Both the position numbers and the translations under genes were made by a program. Shown here one piece after another: positions 32,001 through 43,676 of a DNA stretch of 64,000 bases; within the stretch, counting starts at the first letter, position 1; each line of letters begins with the position of its first letter. The notes below the pieces were generated by a model, which ran no database searches, was not told the origin of the DNA, and saw nothing but the letters and a program-made list of their open reading frames with translations. This stretch comes from Corythucha ciliata (taxonomy: Eukaryota; Arthropoda; Insecta; Hemiptera; Tingidae): positions 5,123,009-5,187,008 of the forward strand of contig CM075938.1 of assembly GCA_038030265.1 (NCBI GenBank), in the 5' to 3' direction.

Positions 32001-34340
32001 GTTTACCAAGCCAATACCACCTCTCTGTTTTTCAAACTTATGATGAGTGCAACTTAGAGCCTTTTCAGGGTACTACCTCAAGACATCCGTTCCTTTTCTT
32101 TTAGTACGTTCTGTCCCTTTACTCCGTACATGGCTTGAAGGAACAGTTGAACAAGCCTGCCCGTTTCTGCTCCATTTCTAGGGAGTAATAGGGTGAAGAG
32201 GCGTAAATCACTGCGTTAATGGACGAATAAAGTTGTCTATAACCCTGAAGAAGACGGTGGAAGCAGATTATTAGCGGACTTGCGGTTCCAACAAGTCAGC
32301 GGCGGCCTTTACATGAATTTTACACAGACGCTTCAAACAGACTTCTTGTTCTTGCTATAATCGGTGGAGCCCCCAATTCAAAGCGAGACCAATAGTGCAT
32401 TTTTTCATAAACGAAATGCACTAAAGCGGACCACAGACGATCAAACATGCTCGACAAGCATTGTTTTACTAGTCGCGCTTGTCAAGCACGTTTGACGTTT
32501 GACACCGCTCCCACACGTTCAAACCCGCCGTCAAGCTTCATTTGTTATTAATAATTCATTACTTTGAAACGTAGGGTTATTGTGGCGTCTAAAAAATGGT
32601 TTCCCCGATGTTTTCCTATTAGGTGCAATATGACCTATTTTGACGGTTCCAGAACCTTTCGTGTGACATCTCAGTGAAAATCCAACCAATTTTTCAAATT
32701 TTCTAATAGCACAACATGTGCATTGTGCAAGTATTGTACTTTCCTCCTGAAACACCCTGTATGCTATGTATAGTCAAAACATTTATGGAAACCAATTCTG
32801 TGATTCACAGTAAAGTCACACCAAAATCCTTTTTTCTTGATGGGTTGAAATCCACACTCACGGTCAAATCACGACAAACATGAGGTTTGTCAAACCTCAT
32901 GTTTGCATGTGTTGCGGTTGATTTTCTGGCAGCGACTGAAAACCGTCAAACGTGCTCTCAAACCTTCAAACTTGACCCACTGTTTCTGGAAAAAAACAGA
33001 AAATGGCGGGTATCTCGGAAACAAAGCGGAATAAGGAACTTGAACGTTTTTTAGAATATTTTTTTTTTTTCAAACAAATTTTGAATTCTAAAAATATTGG
33101 TGAAAAATGTATTTACAAAAACCGAAAATTAGAATTTTAATGATTTTTTGAGAGTATGGATTTTCGAAGGGTCCCCCTACCACCCCCTCATCGTGGGGAC
33201 GTCTTGTATTTCTCGTGTCGTCACGTTAAGCTTTCTTGAAATGTAATTCTAAGTATTTCTGATGCAGTTTAGCGGTTTGAACGAAAATATTCCTCATATT
33301 ATATTTAAATTCAACTGAGATGAGCTGTCGTGGCCTTAGATTTAATTTGAAGCAGCTACCTGCCTAATATCTAAATGTCATCTCAGGAACTAGGAGAAGT
33401 GAAAGAGGGTTGATAACAGAGTTGAGTCGGAGCCAACGCATCCACCTTCTCCGGTACGCTCTGGTATTCCACCTTCTTTGCATTATACAATTTTTATTAA
33501 TAATAAGTATACATATACAGGGTGGATCCGTATAAGTGTGAAAAAAATTCTTGGGAAAATCTGCGTTAAAAGTGGAGTCAAATGGTACCTTCGGAAGTGT
33601 CCCACTAAGTTTGTTTGTGCTTGATTACGCTTCTCCTTCCTCGCGTTTGGAGTTCGACTAACTCAACGAGGCATGCCAAGGATTCAATTCTGAAATTCGA
33701 ACGTGTGCAGACCTCATGAGTTAGAAGTCCTGTTTAGCACTAAGCAGAGCTGAAAAGCTTACCTACACGCTTATGAAAATTTAGTATTCTGCACATGCAA
33801 AAACCTTTGAAACCCTAACAACGTTTAATAAACGGGCATTGTCGACTCGGACGAAGTCGGGTTGGGGGGGGGGGGGTCGGAATACGTTTCTTAAATTAGG
33901 GAATACCTTTTTATAATCGCATTTATAAACGCTTTCTTCCTCATTGAAATAGTCAAACTTTTCACTCCCCCCACCCCGAAGGCTTTTTGTGTGTAAACAC
34001 AAATTTTATCTCCTCGGCGAAATTCCCCTCGACCGCATTACAAATATTTACATCCGGCCAGTTTTTTTATCTTCCTCACACACACACAAACACACCCACA
34101 CTCCCTCTCTTATATGCGAACACCGGGTGTAAATGCAGAATCCCTACCTGGAATGATTTCCGTAGTGCCAATAACGGCCGTGTCAGGGTAATGTCCGTTT
34201 TCGGCTGACACCCATCGAAGCGTCGACGATGTAATTAATTCCGTTAGATAATTTGATCGTATGTGAACGCTGTTCTCGGCAAAACTGTGAGAGCTTTCAA
34301 TTAGGCAGCCTAGGGCCACGAAAACTGGCAAATAAATCTC
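29035..34340 (-). CDS. uzip: Unzipped-like GPI-anchored DM9/aerolysin-fold protein (start exon missing)
   Basis: Predicted cell-surface protein; Drosophila Unzipped is an adhesion molecule acting in axon patterning. Visible exons on the minus strand are 34148-34340, 30311-30494, 29681-30241, 29413-29612 and 29035-29351, all in phase, giving 484 residues plus stop, close to the 488 I recall for Drosophila. The first visible residues (IYLPVFVALGCLIESSHSFA) look like a signal-peptide core. A DM9-type domain follows at 42-130 (LRWVSAENGHYPDTAVIG, then YLCRARHNGIWIPGYL, then KYEIL), split by a 3.65-kb intron. A region resembling the natterin/aerolysin-like fold has VNVTLVG, PFTAKL, MYSDGG and TIQGIQY. 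Then come 12 threonines, a charged linker and a hydrophobic tail (SVIILTAISTVYWAL) after small residues, as in GPI signals. NxS/T sites are several. The initiator exon lies upstream of 34340 and was not found. The family assignment as Unzipped is likely, not certain. Confidence 0.75.
30928..31680. mobile_element. TIR element, about 750 bp, in the uzip intron
   Basis: Left TAGTAGGGGAGCCC and right GGGCTCTCCTACTA are near-perfect inverted ends, followed inside by AATTTACTCAAGCGCG and its counterpart. GCGTCAGATTA or its complement recurs at least five times inside. No ORF encodes a transposase. It looks non-autonomous. Confidence 0.8.
32875..32905. repeat. Perfect inverted repeat, 15-bp arms
   Basis: CAAACATGAGGTTTG and its exact reverse complement are separated by one base. 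No binding factor can be named. Confidence 0.9.
33518..33600. repeat. Dispersed repeat, inverted mate at 61765-61838
   Basis: It begins CAGGGTGGATCCGTATAAGT and includes AAAAGTGGAGTCAAATGGTA then CCTTCGGAAGTGTCC. The mate has the same blocks in reverse orientation. The CAGGGTG end looks like a transposon terminus. Confidence 0.7.
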
Positions 34341-34942
34341 CTGAAAAAAAATACCACTTTTATTAGTGTCAAAAATTGAAAATTTAATGTAAAATAACGG
34401 GAAAAATTGGAAGTAGGAAAACGAGTCCCTCAATAGATATTCTTTCTCCCCCGTTCGGACAGGGCCCCCGGAAAGCTTAATGGTGAAAAAGGGGATTTTT
34501 AGGTTAGTAGAATGTGGAAAAATCGCTAACTCGCTTCTAAAATTATAAGGGTCCAACCGTTTTTACTTCGAATAACACATTTGTTGTAATATCTTCCAAA
34601 TCGCTCAACCAATCGTTTTCAAATTTTACGGTGTACATCTAGAGATGAAGATCACAACTTTTGAGCCATCACTCGTCCAGATCTGTCGAGAAAATAGTGG
34701 ACGACGGACGGACGACAGACGCCATACTGAAAATCGAGATTTAGACCTTTTCGGGGTCCAGGAACACGAATCTGGTGTCAGCTAAAATTTTTTTTTTTTG
34801 GCATTACCAAACTTCCTTCCCTACGGGAACATGGAAGTAACAAGGGATGCATAAGATCGAGGTAAAAAAGAAGAAATGTTTTTTTTTGGTACTTATTTCT
34901 CGTTTATTTAGAAGCTAAGGGGGGTGAATTTTTGGTAGTGTT

Positions 34943-35055
34943 GCTACCGTAGCGCAATTGGGAGCGCACTGGACTAGCATTCCAGAGGTTACGGGTTCAA
35001 TTCCCGCCAGGGAGCCCATTTTTTCTCGAAGCTCGAATATTGGGTTAGGCTTTGC
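34943..35055 (+). mobile_element. tRNA-Ala(AGC)-derived SINE
   Basis: The head folds like a tRNA: D arm GCGCAATTGGGAGCGC, anticodon arm CTGGACTAGCATTCCAG with anticodon AGC, and T arm ACGGGTTCAATTCCCGC. The acceptor stem has mismatches and an extra base, and the tail (CATTTTTTCTCGAAGCTCG) recurs at 21791. A SINE or pseudogene is therefore likelier than a working tRNA gene. Confidence 0.75.
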
Positions 35056-35146
35056 CTTCCCGAGTCCCGTTTTTAAGGGTAGGCATCAGAGCTGCAGCTC
35101 TTTCCGAAGATCACGAAGACCTATATTCGTCTACTCTATGGAAACC

Positions 35147-35489
35147 CTTAAGTGGGAGTTGTACATGTGTTTCCTCGACCCCCCTCCAATCATACCTCGC
35201 CTACTCCGCGTTACGTAAATTACGGCCGTATTTCTGCACCAATCCTGGACTTCAAGGGTCATTTAAATCTTCAGGAAATTCGCACAAACGTACGATCTTG
35301 ATTGGCAACTAATCAAGATCAACTTTAAACGAGATCAATTTTGTTGGTGAAAATGGGCCTTAAATGAAACCATGAAACCCAGGATTGGTGCAGAAATGCG
35401 ACGATAATTTACGTAACGCCGACTGTATTAGGGAGTAGGATTGGAGGGGGGTCAGGGTAACACATGTACATGTAACTCCCTTTAAGGGG
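35147..35489. mobile_element. Foldback element carrying a MITE family 2 fragment
   Basis: Arms about 35147-35250 and 35383-35489 pair; both carry TTTCTGCACCAATCCTGG or its complement and CCCTTAA / TTAAGGG ends. The spacer holds a family 2 fragment (about 35300-35362). A single arm recurs at about 43078-43180. Confidence 0.75.
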
Positions 35490-35508
35490 AGGGGAGTTAT
35501 AGTTTGGA

Positions 35509-35690
35509 GCTTTGCTGTGTTTGGACCTTCGTGGACCTTTGTAGCCTTGCTGTGGTTGGACGTTGGCTGTGACTGGACCTTTGCTTTGGTATGACCTTCT
35601 TTGTGGCTCGAGCTTTACCTGTGTTAGGACGATATTGTGGTTTGAGGTACTAATTGCGGTTAGACTTTTGCAGCCTTGCTGTGGTTCGAG
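35509..35690 (+). repeat. Degenerate minisatellite
   Basis: Loose repeats of TTGCTGTGGTTGGACCTT at roughly 20-30 bp spacing. Variation between units is high. Confidence 0.55.
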
Positions 35691-37402
35691 ATCACATAAA
35701 CTTTGCGAGTTGTGAGTTTGTTTTATTCGTTTTCCCTTGGGATTCTTTCTCTGGGTCTCGCTTTTTTTTCCTTTTTTTTTCTGTCACATCCTACTTCTTT
35801 AGGTGGACAGAGGGATGGCGCGCAATTTACCGAGGGCGCAGACAGAAGAGAAGTAAAGGTTCAACTTTTCCTCAAAAAGAATTGCTGTGGCGTAAAATAG
35901 GGGGGAAAGACTAAAGTAGTTGCTATAGTTACATCACGGTTTCATGCTAAAAAGTAGGATACCTCTTTTTTTATGTAATCACCACCCTCGTACTCTCTAC
36001 CGGAAAGCATACATCCTAAGCCATATCGAGTTTGTCGTTTTATTCAATTATCGGATTCCGTCAACCCCTTTCTCGTGAAGGTCAACCGCATGCCAATTTA
36101 TGGAGGAAATGTGGTCTAAAGTTTTGTTTTTGTTTTCACTCAATGAACATTGGTGTTCCAGTGGCTTGTGAGACAATGCAGTAAATAAACATAAAAAAAG
36201 ATACATATCTACCGAACTGATTCCTTAATTTGCTTCTGTTGCACAATCCTTCCCCTCCTTCCCCATCTTTGTGCTTTTGTGGGACGATTTTTAACTCATT
36301 AGGATAACATCTCGACGTAATCAAGCTCTTTTCCTGCTGGCTCTAAAATTCTGAATTGAGTAGTTGCCTGGATTTATGCTTGGCATACGAATAGCGTCTA
36401 TTTCAATTTTTTTAAATAATTCAAGAACTTATTTTTAAGGGTAGGGGCGAGATATGATCTATTACTTCTTACTGGTTGACATTGAAAAAGAATATTTAGT
36501 TTTTTTCATAAGGGAGATAATAATTTTAAACTCGATGTGGGCGACATCCGAAGGTGTTTGTATTTCATTTCAAGAGGTGACTCAAGATATTTCTTATATT
36601 TTTGAGTAATGGGATTCTGTTCTTAACTAATTCTTTTGCTTTTGATCTAGGTGAGGGGTGGGGAGTGCACCGCACGTCTTAGCGATCTTTTGTAAAAGCA
36701 GCCTTTTCAAGATTTTCTAAAAAGTCTCACAGTACGTAAGGGGAAGTTGAGTAGGTGCGTTGCCTCTTTGTCTTAAGTTTATTTCATGGATCATTCCCGA
36801 TATTTACCGCACCCGTGAGCCAGGGCGGGTGAAAGGTCAGTGGTGGACGTGGCGAATTAAATGTTCCCAAAAAAAAAGGTAATAGTAAAACACTAGAGAG
36901 ACCCCCTTAATAGATTTGATATCGAGGACGGAAAGGGAGCAGGAAGACCCCGAGTGTGAAAGTCGATCGATTGCTCTGGCCTTGGGTAAAGTCAGTGTAA
37001 CATCCAGGAGTGTAGCCATGGTAACCCGAATAAAGAAAGATACACTTTCATGCTCTCTTTTCACATCTCTTTATGCTCATTGATGTGGATGATAGTCGTA
37101 TTGAGGTGTATATGATTGATGAAGATGGGGGATAATCAGCCTGAGACTCTTATTTTATTCCTCTCGCTCATGTCCGAAGGTAAATTTCCCGCCTCAAAAA
37201 CATAGCTGAGAAAACGTTTCAGTGAACATAAATGCTTGCATTTCTCTGTGGTGACGTCAGGCAAAATGCGTATTACCCACTCCATCACCTCCAAAGACAA
37301 GTAAAAGTTTGATGAATTCCCAAATGGAAATACCGCCCAGTCGAAATTTGTCCTAAATACGGCTCTTTATTTCCATTTTGTATTGTTTACAAAATAAAAA
37401 AA
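35691..37402. other. No gene recognised
   Basis: Open frames at 35654-35914, 36136-36324 and 36837-37064 lack motifs. The start exon of uzip could be here, but no ATG exon ending in phase with 34340 was convincing. Confidence 0.45.
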
Positions 37403-37640
37403 TACCGACCGGTGTCTTATGACTACTGATTTTTGTGCCAAAGCGCGTTCCGCTAAATTTACTTCTACGAGAGTTATCGTGCTAACAAGGAAACGGCCAT
37501 AAATATATATATATATGAATTCCGGAGACCACTGAATTCGTGTTCTAGAGGTTCTGAAACGTGAAAAAAACATGACATGACCCATGTTTGCCACCATCAC
37601 GACGAGACCAATAGTGCATTTTCAGAATGAAATGCACTAA
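37403..37640. repeat. Composite dispersed repeat
   Basis: 37403-37498 matches part of the tandem unit at 60421-60715 (TCTTATGACTACTGATTTTT, CAAAGCGCGTTCCGC). 37517-37640 matches 61871-61996 (GAATTCCGGAGACCACTG) and ends in the AGTGCATTTTCAGAATGAAA hairpin. A short AT microsatellite joins them. Confidence 0.8.
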
Positions 37641-37700
37641 AACATCTTTTTAACACTTTTGTCCAAGTAGAGGTTCAACATTCCTTTCTAAGTCCAACCT

Positions 37701-37843
37701 TAGGCCCGTATGCCAAGTCATTCCTCGACTCCAACCTCCCTCACAAACTGTAGAATCACATGATATTTTATAATTTTTCCAGTTTGTTAGGGAGCTTTGA
37801 GGTTGAGGAAAATTCGAGGAATGACTTGGCATACAGGCCTTAG
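37701..37843. mobile_element. Foldback MITE family 4
   Basis: 143 bp with long near-perfect arms TAGGCCCGTATGCCAAGTC and its complement, extended inward through ATTCCTCGA. Its ends resemble TAAGGCCCGTATTCATAG termini seen at 62243-62383 and in part at 41373-41390. Confidence 0.8.
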
Positions 37844-40800
37844 ATTTAGATCCATCAGGCCGCCTGATTCTAGTTGTCGAAGTGCAAACCACTTTAATAG
37901 TTTATTTTATGTTATTAAGCTATTATATCTTAAAAGATGGGTCCGGAGGAAACTGACGCTCCATTGCTTCAGCACGAATCCCCAGGCTCTGGTCCAAAGT
38001 TTTTCAAAAAAAGAAGACGCACGATGTTGTGTTGTCGTGCTGCATAACTAAATCTCATCTTTGAATAACTTTGGACAACTCGGTAAATCTACAGTTTTAG
38101 AGAGACACGTATTGTAATTGTTTTTCATACGTCGAAGTCCTGATGTGGAATTAGACTGTCTTTTAAGTTCTCCCGCTTGTTTTAAGCTCTTTCTCCAACT
38201 TTGTTGCCGCAATAAATCAGAATCTATAGTAGTCGCGTTAAATTAATTTAAATCGGAAAACCATGCTTGAAAGTGGGTAGCTAATATCCCACACCCCCCG
38301 CCTGGACATTTGCGCAGTAACATCATTTCGAGTGGGTGAAAATTGAAAGCATTATTTCAACTTCCAAACAGTACATCGTACGTCGTTATTAAAATCACCG
38401 CACAAATTTAGTCATTTACTGAGACTGCTGTCACTTCGATTTTATTTTCAACTTGATTCACGTGATGAACGACCTTATCTAAAAGAATAAATCGCGAGTT
38501 TATTTCAATTAACTCCGCACTTCATTGTAAGAAGTGTAAATGGGCTTCGAGGAACGAACAAAAATGTGGTTTTCATATTTGCAGGGCTCTTCGATTTTGT
38601 AAATGTCAAGCGAATCTCCCTTTTCCCATTGAGCTTTGATGATATTTCGTTCCAGGGGGGCGACCATTAAGTTTGAAAAACTCAATTCTTATTGCTGACA
38701 TCATCGGGTCTCGTTATAGGTCTATCAAGATTTTCTTAAAAGGATCAATATTTTGTTTCTATCTCACCTTTATACTTATAAGTGATGGGGGGGGGGGGCA
38801 TGATAGTGGCTTTTAACACTCAACCAACCCCCTTTGGTGAAATGAAGAATCCTTGTTAACAAAATGTGAAAAAAGGGTAGCTCCAAAAATGTTTGTAAAA
38901 AGAGAAAAGCAGGGTGCTTTGTGTTATTGGAAGGGTGGTTCCGGTTTCTACTAAAAGCTGAATTTCCGAAGAGGTTCCTCCCCCCATTTAAAAGTTATTT
39001 ACTGCCCTTGATAAATTTGCATAAGGTTGTATTTCTATATTCTCATTTCCCATACTTCAAGAATTGAAAAAAAGGACACTTTTTCTTGAAATGTTCAGAG
39101 GAACTAATCCTTCAGGATCAATACTGTATTATTAGCATCCTGAATGTCAAGCAAATTAAGCGATAAAATAGCCGTCTTTTTTAAAGGTTCTTAATGTAGA
39201 GATGTAAAGGTGGCTTCATTAATAATTCATACATGTTAGCCCGTTTTCTTCGGCCGCCCCTTTACGGGTCATTGGTTTGGAAATCGTGAGGACGCTCCCG
39301 AACATAACTTATTGATAATTATCAACACCCACACATCGTAATTTAACTACCGTATACTTAATTACCAGGCTCTTTAAGGCTAAATGGACTGTGAGGAAAG
39401 TTCACATGATAAAACCGTCTCGTCCCCTCCCCCCAACCGACCACCGTTATAGAAATTGTACTTCATTCTCCCTTTCCTCTTATCATCATCCTCTCATGAA
39501 AACAATCGCTCCCCCTTCCTCCCCTATTTACAATTTGTCATTAGTGGAGTTATAATTTCCCTAGACGATCGTTCCTAATAAAAACAATAGCCCCTCTCTC
39601 ACTGACCGTAATTCTTATTTCCCAAAGCGGAATAGATGGAAGGAGGGGATATGTGTGACAAAAAAATTGTGTGAAAATAGATCTCATTTCCGACAGAAAC
39701 CACCTTATACACCATGGTCCGAAAATCAAAACACTTCGAGATAATTATGGTTTTTCTAATGACTTTTAAGGCTTGCGCCACTTTTTTCAACTAAATGCGA
39801 GAAACACGATTTTTTGCAACCTTTGGTGATGGGTTCGGAAAGAGCACACTATTTCCTGTCAGGATTAGATATTTTCGATAGATATTAACTATTTTATGTG
39901 GCCTCTAATGCGGCTCAAAGTCGTGCAAATCGGAGATTTTAATTACTCAAAAAAGTCAACCCCCCTTTGTCAGCACTGAATCTGAGTATATGGACGTCCC
40001 GTGGTTCAGAAAAACATCTAGAGAGTGTCCTTTTCAAAAATAGTCATAAGCTTATTCTTTTTTTTTGGGGAGTGCCTTTCCTGGCCAAGCCGAGTACGGC
40101 CACAAGTGGGCTCCTACGTCATACCCATCTATCTAACTGTGCACTTCACACCCGTACTACGCGGGCGTTTCGGTTGGTGCGAGGTTTGTTGAACGCACAC
40201 CGGGACACACAGCCGGGAACGCTCACACGAAGCCGAGCGTGCCGTGTCACATTGATTGGCGATTTTTCGTCAGTAATGACCATTTTTAAAGAAAAATGAT
40301 TTTTCTCTTCAAAATCGCTTGTTTTGACCTGCAAAATTCGATCAAGACTTGTGATTTTAACATTACAAACAGGTATGAAACCTCATCCAAACCTATTCTT
40401 GGAGTGGAATTCATTGTATGCGCCTGCGAAAGTATCAAAAAATGTCGCTCCGGCTATCGTATAAAGTGCACTACACTACTACAAGTTTCGACGTTTCCGA
40501 CGAGGTAACCGGAGTCAGACGAACATTTTGGTGCAAACTGTCTGCTCTTGTTGCTGAGTTACACCAAATTTTAACTTTTGAGGGGGTGGTAGGCTGTGAT
40601 TGCAGGTGGGCATTGGTGGGGACTTGGTCTTAAAATCATCTTACGGGCGTATAGAACACTCCTACCAAGTGGCATCGCTTAATGATTATTTGCAAAGTTG
40701 ATGGTGTTAACCTCCGGACTATAATAGAGATAATAGAATTCGACTACAAAAATAATAATCGACATTATCATGTTTTACATATTATGTACGTGATTGAACT

Positions 40801-41401
40801 TTCACGAACGCATGCATTTGATAATTTTTGTACTATTTTGTGGCTGGCTGAGCGCATTTCTTTGAAAGAAGTTCACGCATATTTCCAGTTGAGTGATGAA
40901 AATTGAATGAAATGAGAGCACAGAGTAGAGATGTTGGAATACAGTGGCATTGCTCTGGATTTGTTGGCGCGTAGCCTCAAGCAAATTATTGATTAGAAGC
41001 ATCTTACAGTTAGTTCCACATCCGGCCATGAACCATTTTGTCGAATTGAAACTTTTTTTCTATTGGTTTCTTCCAGTGCAGAACTGAATCATCTAAATGA
41101 GCGTGCTGTCGCGCGAGGAAGCGAGAGCAGACATGTTTTGTAATACGACTATGCAAAGACTCTCAAGACGCTTCAAGTTAGCCTTGATAGAATTTGTAGA
41201 AGGCAAGCCGGGCAGAATAATCACTTGTCAAACCTACTACGTGACAATGAGGATCGTAAAAAGCTTTTAAAAAGGAGAAAAATACTGCAGTAGAAATTAC
41301 CCTCAACTTCAAATCGGTCGTCTTTATTAGTCGTAATAAGTGAATATTCAGCTTGTGTGACGACTCGACCACTATGGATACGGGCCTTAGTCTTGAATAA
41401 A
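37844..41401. other. No gene recognised
   Basis: A G-run near 38780 and scattered transposon-like fragments. ORFs at 39599-40633 have no recognised motif or splice support. Confidence 0.45.
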
Positions 41402-41505
41402 ATGTTTAGGCCCTATACAATGAATAGCGCAGATAACACAACTGTATATTGGAAAGAGGCTTACGACTTCTATAATTTAAGCCGTCCTCTATTCATCGAA
41501 ACCGA
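41402..41505 (+). CDS. Candidate first coding exon, protein unknown
   Basis: After an in-frame stop the sequence AATAAAATG opens a frame reading MFRPYTMNSADNTTVYWKEA and on through FYNLSRPLFIET, ending at a consensus donor (GTAAGTG) in phase 2. A second ATG at 41420 is in the same frame. Composition looks coding. I do not recognise the protein and found no certain next exon. Confidence 0.35.
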
Positions 41506-42054
41506 GTAAGTGTAGTCGACCCAACTTGGGTGAGAGGTTTTTCGATTCAATTCTTTTATTGGTTTAGGATTGAAGCGGGCGGTGGTTTATTGGTGGAGGG
41601 GGGCGGGGTGAAATTAGAAATTAGGGAGACACTGTCAAAGATATTGTACAGTATGATTCAGACGCCCCCTTTCCCACTAAAATACAGAACTCTGACTCCG
41701 ACTTGGATTAATCAACGGAATACTTCAAACCCCGCACGGCGCGCAATATTATAAGCATCTAATTTATTCGAAATATCGACTTATCGCGGGAAACTCTCGC
41801 TTTCCCAGGAATTGCGTGTTTGTTATGCCTTTTTTTTCTACTCCCTCATTATTCCTCAGAATGATCAAGTGAGGGGGAGCCTTAACCCTCGCACGAACCC
41901 CTTGATTTTTAGCGCTTGACGAACCCGATACGCCTATGAGACGTGAGTCGTAATTTGTGTCCTTCGAAGACCCAATAAGTTGTATAAGTAATTGAAGTGA
42001 TCATTTTGATCTTCCTCGCAGTCTGTCCAATTACGTTTTTTTGTCATCGGCATT

Positions 42055-42390
42055 TCATCTCAAGTTGATTGATCCCGAGCTCAGTGAACCCAAATACAAC
42101 CTATAGATGCAAATCTCCCCTAGTGGGCGGGGCCAATTTATACACCACCTGAATGCTATTGGTCGGAAGGCTTCAAATCTGATTTTTTTCAAGCGGGAGT
42201 CGTGCTGAATTTCATATGATTGGATATTTTCATTTTCTGGCCAGTCAGCTGATAATGTTGGTGAGTTGGTGGAAGTCCGCTTGCTCTCACCCGCTGCTTG
42301 TGTTTCTTCTGTGTATTTAATTTCCCTCAAATGAAGTTATCCCGCAGATAGGAGATTCTACGGAACAAGTTGAATTATAGTAGTTTATTT
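42055..42390. repeat. Dispersed repeat shared in part with 28321-28440
   Basis: TTTCCCTCAAATGAAGTT and AGATTCTACGGAACAAGTT recur in the same order. The open frame on the minus strand here looks like a by-product. Confidence 0.55.
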
Positions 42391-43077
42391 AACTAGATGA
42401 GGAAGGATTCAAATGGGGAACTTGCATGAATCTCAGATTGGGTAGAAAAGCATACCGGTGATTTGACCCGTGAACTGAAGGATAACAACGGAAGTTGCAA
42501 CCCGATTGGTGCGTTTTAAGATTTTTAAAAAAGGTTCAAAGTTCTTCAGAAGAGGATGGATGGTGCGAGGGGAAATGACGTAAATACTTACTTGTGAAGC
42601 ATTTGAGGGAACTCTAAAATTGTTTGTTTACAAATAACATGAAAAATGTCCCCCCATTAAACTCGTCTAACCCCCTCTTCCCTGCATCATCCATTTCAAT
42701 AAGTAAGTTTTTACGTAATCGAACCCCCACTCAAAATTTTTAAAAATTCCCTAAAAAAACATACTTGACTTATTTCAAAGTTTAATGTGAGCAATAGACT
42801 TGTGGAAGAGCCCTCTTTAAGCAACACCAACTTTTGAAAAATGTGCAAGTTCCCCATTCGCGAATTTGTTTGGCTGTAGGAAATCACTGCCTCCTCGATT
42901 CAGCTCATACCTACCCTTCATGACACGCAACCTCTTGTCGCTGACAAGAAATGTTAAACAACTCATTATGTTGAACTCAAAGTCATGTAGAAGAACAAGT
43001 TATGCCACTTCGAATGAAAAGTGAAGGATTTCGTGGGTTGAAATTTAGCTCCCTTCAGACATCGTACTAAGGAACCT

Positions 43078-43216
43078 TTAAGGGGGAACTGCAGTGATGA
43101 TTCCTCGACCCCCCTCCCACCAACCCTCGTCTACTTCTCGGCATACAGTTTCTGGCCTTATTTCTGCACCAATCCTGGTTTTTAAGGACTCGTTTTAATC
43201 TTCAGGAAATTCCGCA
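43078..43216. repeat. Single arm of the foldback at 35147-35489
   Basis: It shares TTCCTCGACCCCCCTCC, TTATTTCTGCACCAATCCTG and CTTCAGGAAATTC with the left arm there. No pairing arm was found nearby. Confidence 0.7.
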
Positions 43217-43419
43217 TATGCAGTAGTTTTCCTTTTTTCAAATAAATCGAAAAAATCGTGAAATTACAAAGTAAAAGTTCAAGGCGAATTTAAAATAACT
43301 TCTGGGATGAAATATATCAGTCATGACCAGAAATATACCAGTTATACCAGAATATACCAGTTATGAAATGTCCAGGTTGTGGTTTCTTTTCACCCCTAGT
43401 AAAGGTTCTCTACCCAGAG

Positions 43420-43669
43420 TAAGGCACTATAAAACACGAGTACTGCAACACGGAAATCGGCGCCATGCTTGGTCCCTCACATGATTATAATTATCACCTG
43501 ATCTCATTGACAAGTAATTTATTTTGATTTATTTCGATCGCGTTCCGCGTTTGTTTGCTGTTACGATGCATATTTTGTCATTCATGATTTTTTGTTTACC
43601 CTAACAACTGAGGGACCAAATATGGCGCTGAAATCCGTGTTGCAGTACCTGTGTTTTAAAGGTTCTCTA
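43420..43669. mobile_element. hAT-like MITE family 3, related element with 7-bp duplication
   Basis: It starts TAAGGCACTATAAAACAC and ends TGTTTTAAAGGTTCTCTA. Inner arms with ACTGCAACACGGAAATC are inverted. CCCAGAG flanks both ends (43413-43419 and 43670-43676), a good target-site duplication. The left flank AAAGGTTCTCTA also looks like the end of another copy. Confidence 0.8.
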
Positions 43670-43676
43670 CCCAGAG

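Larger units (their letters stand above)
31681..34147. other. Rest of the 3.65-kb uzip intron
   Basis: It holds a terminal-hairpin repeat (32384-32424), a perfect inverted repeat (32875-32905), a terminus CCTGAAACACCCTGTA near 32762 and a repeat starting at 33518 with an inverted mate at 61765-61838. No coding exon was seen. Confidence 0.6.

Noticed and set aside
34943..35017. Functional tRNA-Ala gene
   Set aside because: The acceptor stem has mismatches and an extra base, CCA-like bases are followed by a repeat tail, and the tail is shared with another copy. A SINE fits better.
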